In this document: positions 11,220 through 21,942 of the stretch, piece by piece
Layout: every line of letters starts with the position of its first letter
Position numbering within the stretch: the first letter of the stretch is position 1
From: Gentiana macrophylla
Taxonomy: Eukaryota; Streptophyta; Magnoliopsida; Gentianales; Gentianaceae
Direction of reading: 5' to 3'
Length of the DNA: 64,000 nucleotides
Assembly: GCA_026214975.1 (NCBI GenBank)
Contig: CM047817.1
Span: 58,710,246 to 58,774,245 of the forward strand
The notes under the pieces: model-generated
What the model was told of the DNA's origin: nothing
What the model saw: the letters and a program-made list of their open reading frames with translations, nothing else
The model's database searches: none
Position numbers and translations under genes: made by a program

Positions 11220-12920
11220 ATGGCACCACCTGCAAGAAGACAGAAGCCAACGAGCAGCAAGAACCCACAGATCGAAGAGCACACGGATTTAGATCCAGCA
11301 GGGGTACAAATCCATGTACCTGAAATCCCCACTGGATCTAGGCCTACAGTTGCACAACCACCAAAGCCCCAACTTCCCCCACAGTTACAAGACATGGCCG
11401 ATCACTTGGCGTCTTTGGATGAAGATGCCCTGAAACGAGTCGTGGCATCTGCGTTCATAGATAAAGGGATATATAACACCCCTGAGGAGCACAACCTGTT
11501 AGACCCACAGGGTCGAAAGGAGATGGAGAATACAAGGGGAAAGAAGCCTGTCGATTCCCGGGAAGAGTGCGAAGACGAAGAAGTGATCAGCACAAGCAAC
11601 GCCAAAAAACGTCCTGAACACGAAAAGCAACAAAGGCAAGTCGAGGATAGCATACGGAACGAGTTCAACCGCATCGTGGGAAAAGATTAGGTCACAGAGT
11701 GGCTCGAGTCCTCATTTAGTCCCGAGATAGATGTATACACGATGCCCGAGTCCTTCAAGCCACCGAAGATGGAACCTAATGATGGTACTACGGGCCCAGA
11801 GGACCACCTGTATCGATATATATCATTGATGAGATTAAGAAATGCCAACGATGCCATTAAGTGTCATGACTTCGATACCTTGCTTATGGGTCGAGCTCGG
11901 GAGTGGTTTCATAAGCTACGACCTGGGTCGATCTGAAGTTTTCTACAGTTGGGGCAGAATTTTTGGGATGCTTTTATCGGAAACAAGAAGTTCCACCTCA
12001 GTGCCACTCACCTCATGAACATCAAGCAAGAAAAGGGAGAATCGACTATTGATTTCATGAGGCGTTTTAATCTCGAAGCTATGAAAGTGCATAAAGCCAG
12101 TGATGCACTTCAGGTTAATTCCTTTGTCGGAGGCCTACGTAACAAGAAGCTATACGATAAGTTGTCTAAGAAGATGCCCAATGACATGGACGAATGTGTG
12201 AACATAGTCCACAAATTTTTCCAAGGTGAAGAGGCAGTGCGCTTGCACACCATTTCACTTGGCCTCAACTTGAGGAATGACACCCGAGGCCAGACCAAGG
12301 GCCAGCCTAAGGGTCGGAATGAAGAAGGAAGGTCAAATTTGTTCGATCGATTGACCGCACCGATCACAGATCGGCTCGGAAAGAAGGGAATCTTAAAAGA
12401 GCGATATTTTATCCCTCTCAACCGATCTCGAAGGGAAGTCCTGGCCATCATGATAAAGAATAACATCACACGAACACCGAAACCGATGTCCAAAGATCCA
12501 GAAAAGAGAAAGAATACCCACAAATATTGTGACTATCACAAGGATGTAGGACATGACACGGAAGAGTGTTTCGACCTGAAGAGAGATATCGATGCGTGTA
12601 TTCAGGAGGGTCGGTTGGATGAGGTGGTCGATAGATCAGAGAAGGACGAGCCCAAGGGTCATCGAGAATATAAGAGAAAGAGTTACAATGAGGGAAGAGA
12701 CAGATCGCCATGTCGAGATAATCAGAGACGTCGGGACAGATCACCCGAGTCGACTCGTAGAGATAACCGCAGGTACGATCGTAGGGAAGATCAGAGTCGA
12801 GACCCCTACGAAGATAATTGCATCGGATATGATGTCAATACGATTGTTGCCGAGCATGAGTCAGATCGACCCCGATCCAGTCGACAGTCTACAAACAGGT
12901 CGAGGGAATCGATGAAACTT
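11220..12920 (+). pseudogene. gag: Tat gag, broken by two nonsense codons
   Basis: ATG at 11220 opens the gag-pol frame. The retrotransposon capsid region spans about 11700-12240 (E-P-N-D-G-T-T-G-P-E-D-H-L, A-R-E-W-F, N-S-F-V-G-G-L). A zinc-knuckle variant C-x2-H-x4-H-x4-C lies near 12527-12567, followed by an Arg-Asp-Ser-rich stretch to about 12920. In-frame TAG at 11688 and TGA at 11934 interrupt it, with no frameshift. Gag would package element RNA into virus-like particles. The length of about 560 codons is normal for the group. Confidence 0.88.
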
Positions 12921-13703
12921 AGGTTCACAACAGAGGTGGGTTATGGACCCAAAGATGATATTCTAAGCTCCCACAGTCACAGTGAAGGGTTGGTGATAGA
13001 GGCAGTGATAAGCCGAGGCCGGATAAAGAGGGTCTATGTTGATAGTGGAAGTGCAGTAAACATCCTCTACTACTCAGCTTTCAAAGCCATGAAGTTGAGA
13101 GATGAGGACATTGTGCCATTATCAACCCCTTTGTTCGGATTCACAGGGTAGGCCATCCACCCTGTCGGATCGATAAACTTACTGACGACAGTTGGAGTTG
13201 GAGATGGAGAGAAGGGGCGAACAATGGATATGACTTATGTCGTGGTTAAGGTCCCATCGGGTTACAACGCGATATTAGATCGACCTGCCTTATATGACCT
13301 AAGAGCCATCATTTCTACCTTCCATAACATCATGACATTTCCCACCTGGTATGGTACCCATGAAGTGAAAGGAGACATTGAGGTAGCTAGGAATTGCAGT
13401 TTGGTCACAATCAAAGGGAAAAGTGTCGGGCAGGTGTTGGTCGAAGAGTTAATTCCTAAAAAGGAAGAGGATAAAAGCTGGGTTTCTGTCGATCTGACAG
13501 AGGAAATTCTTGTATGGAAAGAGGAAGAAAGCCAAGGGGTCCAGATCGGGAAGTGGATACCACACCCCGACATGCAGGCCTTGGTTGACCTCCTGGTCGA
13601 GTATCGAGATGTGTTCGCTTGGAAGGCAGACGATATGCTAGGTTTATCAGCAGAGATAGCAGTACATCGGCTAAATGTCACCCCAAAGAAGAAGCCGATA
13701 CGG
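12921..13703 (+). pseudogene. Tat aspartic protease
   Basis: The frame continues from gag. The active-site motif V-D-S-G-S (about 13036-13050) is followed by A-V-N-I-L, and the second half has the conserved V-P-S-G-Y-N-A-I-L-D-R-P near 13254-13289. An in-frame TAG at 13149 separates the two halves; a second TAG at 13704 precedes RT. The enzyme matures the Gag-Pol polyprotein. The catalytic Asp is present, but the stop prevents a full product. Confidence 0.85.
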
Positions 13704-14990
13704 TAGAAGAAGCAAAATCTAGGCCCTGAGAGGAAAGAAGCATTAAAACAAGAGGTTGATAAATTGTTAGTTGCTGGAATCGTCAAGGAGGTATTTTACC
13801 CGGATTGGTTGTCGAATCCATTTCTAGTTAAGAAGCCAAATGAGAGCTGGAGAATGTGTGTCGATTTTACGAATCTTAACAAGGCGTGTCCTAAAGACTC
13901 GTATCCGCTTCATAAAATTGATCAGCTAGTCGATTCGACGTTGGGTTTCGAGGTCTTCGGCTTCCTAGATGCTTACAGGGGATATTATCAGATCTTCATT
14001 GACCCCCAGGAATCGGAGAAGACCGCTTTTATCACAGAGTTCGGCACATTCTGTTTCATGATGATGCCATTTGGCCTAAAGAACGCGGGATCAACTTATC
14101 AGATGGTGGTTAACAGGATATTCGAGAAGCTGATAGGTCGTAATATGGAAGTCTATGTCGATGATTTGTTGATCAAAAGCAAGTCCATGGGACAGTTTCT
14201 TGTCGACACCAGAGAAGTCTTCGAGGTGCTCCGAGCTGCGAATATGAAGCTCAATCCAAAAAAGTGCACTTTTGGGGTTCGGTCTGGGATGTTTCTGGGC
14301 TATATGATATCGAATGACGGAATTCGAGCTAACCCGAACAAGATCGATGTCCTTAAAAATATGCCCGCACCTCGTAACGTCAAAGAAGTACAACGGCTGA
14401 CAGATCGGATGGCAGCCCTCAACCGTTTTTTTTCGATATCAGCGCAAAGAGCCCTCCCATTTTTTAAGATTTTGAAGAAGTCAAGTCCGTTTCAATGGGA
14501 TTACAACTGTCAGAAAGCATTCAACGACCTGAAGGAATATTTATCTGATCTACCAACACTGTCCTCACCCCGGGAAGAAGAAAAACTCCTGGTTTACCTA
14601 GCAATCTGTGAAGAGGAAGTGAGTGCAGTGTTAGTTCGAGAAGGAGAACAAGGTCAGGTTCCAGTGTATTTTGTGAGTAAGGCACTACATGGAGCTGAGA
14701 TCAGGTACACCCCTGCTGAAAAATTAGTATTGGGTTTGGTTCATGCATCGAGGAAGTTGAAGCCGTATTTTCAAGCACACCCTATTGCCGTAATAATTGA
14801 CCAACCTCTGAAACAAATTTTAGCCAAGCTCGAGACATCGGGTCGGTTAGCTAAGTGGGTCGTCGAATTAGCCGAGTACGATATTGAATTCCTACCTCGT
14901 ACAGCTGTTAAAGGCCAAGCTCTGGCAGACTTTATTGCCGAGGGTCTATCTATCCAGCTAGAGCAAGAGAAACAGACACCAGAAGAATAG
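13704..14990 (+). pseudogene. Tat reverse transcriptase and first RNase H
   Basis: An intact 408-codon piece from 13764 carries RT: N-P-F-L-V-K-K, R-M-C-V-D-F-T-N-L-N-K-A-C-P-K-D, F-L-D-A-Y-R-G-Y, M-P-F-G-L-K-N-A-G and the catalytic Y-V-D-D near 14152-14165. It continues into the gypsy-type RNase H with S-K-A-L, Y-T-P-A-E-K and A-K-W-V-V-E-L. This RNase H looks eroded: the usual first catalytic Asp region reads V-Y-L-A-I-C-E-E-E. In dual-RNase H elements this domain is often degenerate. A TAG at 14988 ends the piece. Confidence 0.92.
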
Positions 14991-15566
14991 TGGACCATCC
15001 ATGTCGATGGTGCATCCAGTAAAGAAGGGGCAGGAGCTGGATTACTTTTGGTCAGTCCGAAGGGAGAGGAATTCCCTTATGCACTTCGATTCGAATTTAA
15101 AACCACCAACAACGAGGCAGAGTATGAAGCTATGATTACGGGTCTGAAGTTGCCGTCCAAATTCGTGGTCGAGAATCTCCTAGTATACAGTGACTCTCAA
15201 CTCGTAGTCAATCACATACGAGGTGAGTATGAAGCCAAAGAGGAAGCTATGAAAAGTTATTTGAAAGTGGTCCAAGGATTGATATCGAAGTTCAAAACGG
15301 TTCGCATCGAACAGGTACCTCGAAGCGAAAACAAAAAGGCCGATGCGTTGTCCAAACTCGCATCGAATTTCAAATCAAAGAGGAAGGTTATGGTTGAAAT
15401 GTTAGCAGAACGAGGCTACAATGAGGTCGATGTGCAACCAGTTAATCAGGGATCGACATGGATGGATCCGATAGCACTATACTTGAAGGACGGAATTCTC
15501 ATGTCTGAGAAGGCCCAAGCCAGAAAGATTCGACTGCAAGCATCCAGGGATGCTCTGTTTGATTAA
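14991..15566 (+). pseudogene. Tat second (archaeal-type) RNase H
   Basis: After the TAG the same frame gives W-T-I-H-V-D-G-A-S-S near 15000, with the catalytic Asp. N-N-E-A-E-Y-E-A supplies the Glu, Y-S-D-S-Q-L-V the second Asp, and N-K-K-A-D-A-L-S-K-L-A the last. All four acidic positions are present. A second RNase H between the first one and integrase is the diagnostic feature of Tat elements. It would degrade the RNA strand of the cDNA hybrid. A TAA ends it at 15564. Confidence 0.9.
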
Positions 15567-16691
15567 GTCCTTTATCAAAAATCTTTTTTAACCCCCTGGA
15601 TGAGATGTGCCTCGGAAGACGAAGGAGAATATCTGCACGAAGAAATACACCAAGGAGTGTGTGGCAACCATTGCGGAGCTCGAATGCTAGCATGAAAGTG
15701 CAAACTAGCAGGTTATTTTTGGCCTTCGATGCAAAAAGATGCCAATCGATTGGTGATGAAATGCAGATCTTGTCAAGTGCATGATGTGGTGACACACCAA
15801 CAAGCACAGGAAATGAATGCCATCGAGTCGGTATGGACGTTCGATGAGTGGGGAGTTGACATAGTTGGGCCTTTACCTCGAGCTCCTTACAATTTCAAAT
15901 TTGTAGTGGTCGCAGTTGATTATTTCACAAAATGGGTCGAGGCCAAAGCTCTTACCGAAATCAGGGCCCAGACCATCAAAAAATTTCTTTGGGAAAACAT
16001 TTTATGCAGGTTCGGGATTCCTAAGTATCTGATATCAGACAATGGAACCCAGTTTCTAGATGAAAGGGTGCAGAGTTGGCTTGAAGAGTACAAGATTGAA
16101 CACAGAACAACATCAGTGGCCCGACCTCAGTCCAATGGCCAGTTTGAACACACAAACAGGCAGCTAAAATTTGGTTTGGAGAAGCGGTTGGAAGATGAAG
16201 GTCGAGATTGGGCAGCTCAGCTACCTAGCATTCTATGGTCGTATCGAACAGCACCCATTGCAGCCACGCAAGAGACTCCCTTTGCCATGACTTATGGATG
16301 CGAAGCAGTAATACCAGTGGAGATCGGGCTAGCATCGCCTTGGGTTTTAGCCTATAACGTTCAGACAAACGCCATCGATCTACTTCAAGAGAAAGATAAC
16401 GTCGAAGAGAAGAGAGAAGTTGTGGCAAATCGAATGGCCAACTACAAGAGAAAGATCTCACAGTATTACAATGCAAGGGTGAAGTATAAGTACTTCCAAG
16501 TAGGGGATCTCTTACTGAGGAAGAATGAAGCAAGCAGGTAGGACCAAATAGGCAAACTCGAGCCGAATTGGGAAGGTCCATACAAAATTTTGAAAGTGCA
16601 TCCTAAGGGATCGTATCAGCTGGGCAGGTCGGATGGAAGTACAGTGCCTCGAACTTGGCACGCCACCAACCTCAGAAAATATTATGTTTAA
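15567..16691 (+). pseudogene. Tat integrase, broken by nonsense codons
   Basis: The zinc-binding part (H-E-E-I-H near 15636, then C-R-S-C-Q near 15763) contains a TGA at 15690. The core has W-G-V-D-I-V-G-P (first Asp, about 15850), S-D-N-G-T-Q-F (second Asp, about 16035) and S-N-G-Q-F-E-H-T-N-R (Glu, about 16145). The D-D-E triad is therefore complete. A TAG at 16539 precedes the G-K-L-x-P-N-W-E-G-P-Y C-terminal motif. The frame ends at 16689. No chromodomain follows, as expected for Tat. Confidence 0.9.
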
Positions 16692-17527
16692 ACTCTTTGT
16701 TCATTTTATGACATTTGCAATTTTATGTTTAAACTCTTTGTTCATTCCTACGCCCCTTGTAACAAGTCGATTCGACAGTTAATCTTGATGTCTTTTATTT
16801 AAGTAATTTTCTCTTTTAAATTACGACTTGTGAATTCATGTAAAAGAGAAAATCCGGCTGGAAGAAAAGCGAGCAAAATCCGACATCAACAGAAACTCCT
16901 CGACACGATGCAAAAATAGTGAATAAAGCCAAGTCACTGACAGTGCTTACATCACTCCCAACCTGCCAATAAGCCACGATGCGAGGCGGTCGGAAGATCC
17001 CATGATGGATATCTTATTCGACCAGTTCAGAAGCACCACGAAGTGCGACAGCCGAATAAGGAGTATTCAATTCGACCACGTCAAAAGCCTGATGAGGCAC
17101 GACAGTCGACTCGAGCTCCGACCAAATAGCCAAGTCAAGCCGATAAGGCAGTACAATGCTAGGTCGACTCAAACTCAAGTGTACCATGAGTCATGTACTC
17201 ATAATACACTTTGAGGGGCCATAGGGGAATTAATTCCAAAGGACTACACCCCACAAGGCAACGTTTGCAAGGGAATTAAGTCGAAAACAACTACACCCTA
17301 GACAAATAATCAACAACGAGAAAGACATTCAATGGAAAAGCATGTATTGAAATTCAAAAATCAAAATGCAAAATTGAAGAGTTTAAGAGATCGAATCACA
17401 AATTCGACTCGACAAAGATCACATTCAGATAAATAAAAGTTATACAACCAGATCGAACCAAGAGATCAATAAAAGTTGTACAGCCAAATCGAATGAAGTT
17501 GTTTAAAAACGATAACAAGAAATCAGG
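16692..17527 (+). repeat. Non-coding region between pol and antisense ORF, with short direct repeats
   Basis: The phrase TTATGTTTAAACTCTTTGTT occurs twice (about 16682 and 16722), 40 bp apart. Two ATTCGACCA-type segments occur near 17017 and 17070. A purine-rich TTTGAGGGGCCATAGGGGAA at 17211-17230 resembles the true PPT (CTGAGGGGCTTA before 19977). No gene is seen. Confidence 0.55.
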
Positions 17528-19569
17528 TCAAGCAGCAGGCTGATGGGCATTGGGGTCGACCGGATCTCCCGACTCGAAGTCCTCCTCTCTATCCCCCTCC
17601 ATGGCAGGGGCTACATACTTGTTGTAAAGAGACACGCCAGCCTTAAATTCTGTAAAGTATCGCCCATATCGAGGGATGACCTTAGAATCGTATAAATGAG
17701 CCTTCTCGATGCTCGAAACGTCAAAGTCAGGGATAACCATCTTGACCTGATCTTGGGAATTTGTGAATCCCACCTTCATAGCCTGACTCATTAGCAACGT
17801 CAGGTCGTTCTCGATCTCCGTAGAAGCCAGGAAGTCCTTTTTGGCCGCCTCCAGACGAGTTGTGAAGCTATCGACCTCAAGCTGAAGGTCGTCTCGAACC
17901 TTAAGGGATTTCGCCAGCTCAGCCCTCGCTTCCTCAAGATCCGACTTCACCTTAGCAAGCTCGGATAAGTCTTTACGCACTACGGACAACTCGTCCTGAG
18001 CAGTGGCCAGGTCGGATTCCAGTCTAAGGCGTCGACCATCTAACATCCTAACTGCCGACTTCTGCTTTTCGATCTCAGAGGTCAACCAGTCGATGGTCTC
18101 CTTTTGTTCCTCCAAGGCTACTGAAGGAGGTTCAATTCTGGTCATGGCTACTTTAGCTACTAGCCGAGCCTACAATAAAGAGTACTGTCAACATCGAAAA
18201 TAGACAAAAGTGTGAAAGTTAAGGGAAATGGAATGAAGACTCAGAGCTCGGTTGCTTCTCAGGAAGAAGTCATGCAACACTTCTGGGGACATGGCTTCCA
18301 TCTCTGTAACGCTCACACCATGCCTCATCTCGGTTGTCTTTTGCCATTTTCTCGGGACGAGATCCCCCTCAGCTTGCTCGGTCACCCGAGCCTCGTCAGG
18401 CTGATCTCTCAAAATTTCAGATGTTGATGTTGGAGTTGAAGCTCGGGCCGGAGTCCTCTGACCTCCAGAGATTATTGCACCAGACACTAGCTTTTTTTGA
18501 CCTGATGCCAGCCAGTTCTTGAATCTTCTTGGGGTCCGTCTTTTTAGGGTCGGGCATTTTACCCACAGCTTCCAACTTTGCAAAGAATTCCACTACAAAC
18601 ACAAAAAATCGATATTAATACACTGACGAAACAGAAACAAGTGTAGAAAAATGATAAAATGCTGAAGTATATTAGCTCGACAGAGTAAATAAAAGTCCTA
18701 CACAAAACTCGAACGTCCTCATCGAGTTCCAGATAAGCACCCGGACCCGCCGTCTCGACATCAGCATAAAGGGTATAGAGAGTGGAGGTTTCGAGTCGCG
18801 ATATCGGGGCAAATCCTCTCGAGAACTTGACACGCGGAGGGGGATCAGTATTGAGCTTGTCATGCCATTTTTTAGGCCTTTTATGCCAAGTGTGAATATC
18901 GATATCCTCTAACCCGTGTCGGATGAAGAAAAAATTGGGCTTCCATTCACCCTGGGACGAAGTCGCTCTCCTCACGAACTCTGAGACCATGGGACACCTC
19001 TGGAAAGTATACCATTCCACATCTTGCAGGCCTTGGATTGCATAGTATTGCCAGAACAGTCGGACCGTGAACTCGACTTTGGCGATCCGACATGCCAGCA
19101 CGAAGCCCATGACACTACTAATCCCATTTGGAGCAAGTTGAGTGATGCAAATCTGGTACTGTCTGAGAACTTCTATGAGGGACGGGTCGAATGGGAACAT
19201 TAACCCCTCTTTCAGTTATGCCTCGTAAATGGCACAGAATCCATGAAGAGGATCACAAGCATATTGATGACTACCGTGCGACACTTTGACGTTCCCGGAA
19301 GAGTATGGAATGCCATATCTTAAACAGATGGCTTTAGCCTTTTCCTGAGTTAGATCGGATATGCAACCGTATGGTCCTTGACCCTTCATCCTCGTTTGGC
19401 GTTTGGCAGCAGGCCGAGAAGATGATTCTTCTTCTCCTTCTTCCTCTTCTTCTCCGGCAACCTTCCTACCGGAAGTAAGTGGTTGTTCAGAAATCGTCCT
19501 CTCCACCGATTCCTCTTCTAGCACAACAAGTTCCTCCCTATTTTGAGAGTCACTCTCACTACTAGACAT
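17528..19569 (-). pseudogene. Antisense aORF of the Tat element (gypsy-type transposon protein), spliced
   Basis: ATG at 19569 (Ser/Glu-rich start) opens a frame that crosses one in-frame TAA (19216-19218) and continues to about 18710. This part has L-x-Q-Y-Q-I-C-I-T-Q-L-A-P-N-G and the F-F-F-I-R region of the plant gypsy-associated domain known in Pfam as Transposase_28. A putative intron (about 18.59-18.71 kb) ends in TTTGTAG; the next exon starts in frame near 18596 and has a frameshift near 18520. A second intron ends near 18165. The last part (18145-17528) is a long coiled coil rich in Glu, Leu and Lys. Role unknown; antisense ORFs of this kind are known in Tat elements. Confidence 0.75.
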
Positions 19570-19694
19570 GGAATTAGGGAAGGTACAAGAAATAAAAGAC
19601 AAGAAAGAATTTCAGAAAGATTAGGGCTTACTTGCGGTTAAGAAGTAGAGCAGATGCAAAGAATAGCAAATGAGAAACTTCAGTGTCTTGGACT

Positions 19695-19701
19695 CCTTAT
19701 A
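19695..19701 (-). promoter_or_regulatory. TATA box of the antisense aORF
   Basis: TATAAGG on the minus strand lies 126 bp upstream of the ATG at 19569, with a CT-rich leader between. It is the only TATA-like signal close to that start. Confidence 0.5.
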
Positions 19702-19976
19702 AGACGCAAATCTTGCAAATGATTTGAAAGGGAAGGATTTGGGGGCAGTTATAGAGTTTGTAACACGGAAATCAAGGATAGTGGACCAATAAAAACACTT
19801 CGTTTCCTGCACCCATTAATACTGATACTGCGTGACGTCAGCCTATGACAGCCTACATCGGCTAGAAAGACAGATGTATTCCCGCCTAAAGAATGCCTCG
19901 TATCGAAGCGATAATTCAAATTTTCAGATCCGACTTCAGGATACGAGACGGGCTTCTCTCCGATCTGAGGGGCTTA

Positions 19977-20505
19977 TGACGATACGGGATTTCACCTCTC
20001 CACGTGGAATTATCTGATTGGTCCAGCTGGCGTATGAAAAGTCCAAACCTCTAGTACTCACCTCGAGTCGGATAGGAGACGAGTAGGTGAAGTCCACAGC
20101 AACCAGAAGATCCTGCAAAGGCTCCATCTCGAACACCCATGTCGGTGTCATACGAGTCGAGACAAGGGTCCCAGCCAAGATTCCTAAGCCCAACATCCAG
20201 AGGGTTGCTTGGGCAAGGGGCAAGGCCCAATAAGGGTTATTGATGTCAATAGACCAAACCGCCATAAGTTTAGGGCAGAAGAAGCGCATGTGCCTATAAA
20301 TACACAACTCCAGGAACAACATAAGGCTTGATTCCTGCACATTACACAGGATACGTAGGCAATCCAAGATACATTCTTGGACTCAGCAATAACACACCCA
20401 AAAACACCATCTTTACTACAGTTCCAGCCATTCGATCCCTCTTTAGCTCACCCTTAGATTACACGTGGCCCCAATAAACCGGCGGTGTATTATTTAGCAT
20501 CATCA
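19977..20505 (+). repeat. 3' LTR of the Tat element
   Basis: 529 bp, TGACGATA to GCATCATCA, preceded by the PPT GAGGGGCTTA. TATAAATAC at 20295-20303 is intact here. The TSD copy AACCT follows at 20506-20510. Confidence 0.92.
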
Positions 20506-21835
20506 AACCTGATGAAGAACAACTTGTTGACTATGATTTTAGTGATGAAAAATTTCAAATGTCTGAAAGAAGAAGGAGAAAAGAGCCCCAACAAGCACAA
20601 GTACATATTTTTAAGGAGGTACCAGTTGAGAATGTTGGTGAAGAAGGTCCTGAACCTCCTGAATGGGATAGGACAAGAGTCATTGTTGTAAGACAGTCTA
20701 GAGAAGATGACAATACTGGAGAACCTGTTGGATATTTTGCTGGACAAATGGCTGGTGGTATGGCTGGTGTAGTACCAGCATACATTTTTGATGAGTTAAG
20801 GGCTGTAAGAAATGACATTACACAGCTAAGAACTCAACTGACCAGGAGTGAAGCAAGATTTGAAGATCTGGTGAACTTAGTGGAATATAGAGGAAGAACC
20901 ACTTAGACAGCAGCATCAAATGTCACTCACCTACAATTTTTTGTTAATGATCTACTCAGAGATGTTACATATGCTAGACTAGATGCTGGAAAAAGAGATA
21001 AGAACATGTTGAGTAGATTGCATCTTTGCACAAGAAGGTTGACAAATTGGCTGAGAAAGATAAGTCTGCTAAGACACCTCACCCTGCTGCAGTTGATCAT
21101 AAACTGACTGAGAGGATCAACCTTCTGGAGCAAACAATAGAAGGCTGAATTACTGCAGTAGATACTAGAACTAAGATTATGGAGGGACAACTGAGCAATT
21201 TGCTAAACACACAAGAAAGTGTACTTGGTCTTCTCAACCGGTTTATTGATGATGTCTATAAGGGGGAAGAATCTATAGCAGAAGCCAAAGAGGTTGCCAG
21301 GATATGCACCAAAAATAGATAGCAGACATCAATGAATTCAGAAAACCTAGACCTGGCAGAGTACAACTTACTGATGACCTGCTGAAAGAATTTAGGGTTG
21401 TTTATGGTGCAAGGAGAAAACCCTACCAGTACATGACTTTTTAGGAATGATTGAATTCCATCCATGGACTTAAAGTGTTGAAAGCAAAAATAAAATCTCT
21501 AAGAATGACAAGAAAAGGTGAAACTCATAGAGAAGGACATGCTGGAAGATCTAGAGGTAGAATACAGACATCTGATGTACAAAAAGCCAAGGATTGTGTG
21601 GAATAATTCAAGACATGCTACATGGGAGGAGGATTTAACTGGAAAGGTGTCCAGTTAACCTTGAATGAAACTTGGAAATGGTGGAAGATGGTGCACACTT
21701 GGATTGACTTTTCAATGATTGAAAATCATTGGATGGTGGGCATGCAAAGAGAAATCAAAGAATACCTTCAGAAGAGATAGAAAGAAAGAGAAAGACACTA
21801 GATCAGCACACTTACTTTTTATCCTAGTTTGTAAT
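20506..21835 (+). pseudogene. aORF copy B, 3' part
   Basis: The frame G-E-P-D-E-E from the two sides of the Tat insertion joins exactly at the TSD. An intact stretch runs to 20906 with basic (R-R-R-R-K), Gly/Met-rich (G-G-M-A-G) and coiled-coil segments. After a TAG the frame decays through further coiled-coil pieces (about 21060-21300) and ends before a possible polyadenylation region near 21840. With 8151-10639, the original ORF would span about 3.8 kb, longer than most accessory ORFs. Function is unknown. Confidence 0.6.
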
Positions 21836-21929
21836 AATGTTGAACAAATTTGAACATCAATGAAATTTGTTTTGTTTTTGTGTTTTTATCGTTATGCTTT
21901 GTTGTAAGGAGGGTATTGGCATCATCACT

Positions 21930-21942
21930 AAAAGGGGGAAAT
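21930..21942 (+). other. Polypurine tract of the Sirevirus-like copia
   Basis: AAAAGGGGGAAAT lies directly before the TG of the 3' LTR, the expected place for priming plus-strand DNA synthesis. Confidence 0.8.

Larger units (their letters stand above)
10640..20505 (+). mobile_element. Tat-lineage Ty3/gypsy retrotransposon, complete but inactivated
   Basis: It is 9,866 bp with 529-bp LTRs, 5-bp TSD, gag-protease-RT-RNase H, a second (archaeal-type) RNase H, integrase, and an antisense ORF before the 3' LTR. The double RNase H and a 3' extra ORF in antisense are hallmarks of the Tat/Retand group. I count about 27 differences between the LTRs, roughly 95% identity. At 1.3e-8 substitutions per site per year that suggests around 2 million years. 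It sits inside the aORF of the copia element. Confidence 0.92.

Noticed and set aside
13262..13786. 174-codon minus-strand ORF under the Tat protease
   Set aside because: It is the complement of a well-supported coding region with no motif of its own.
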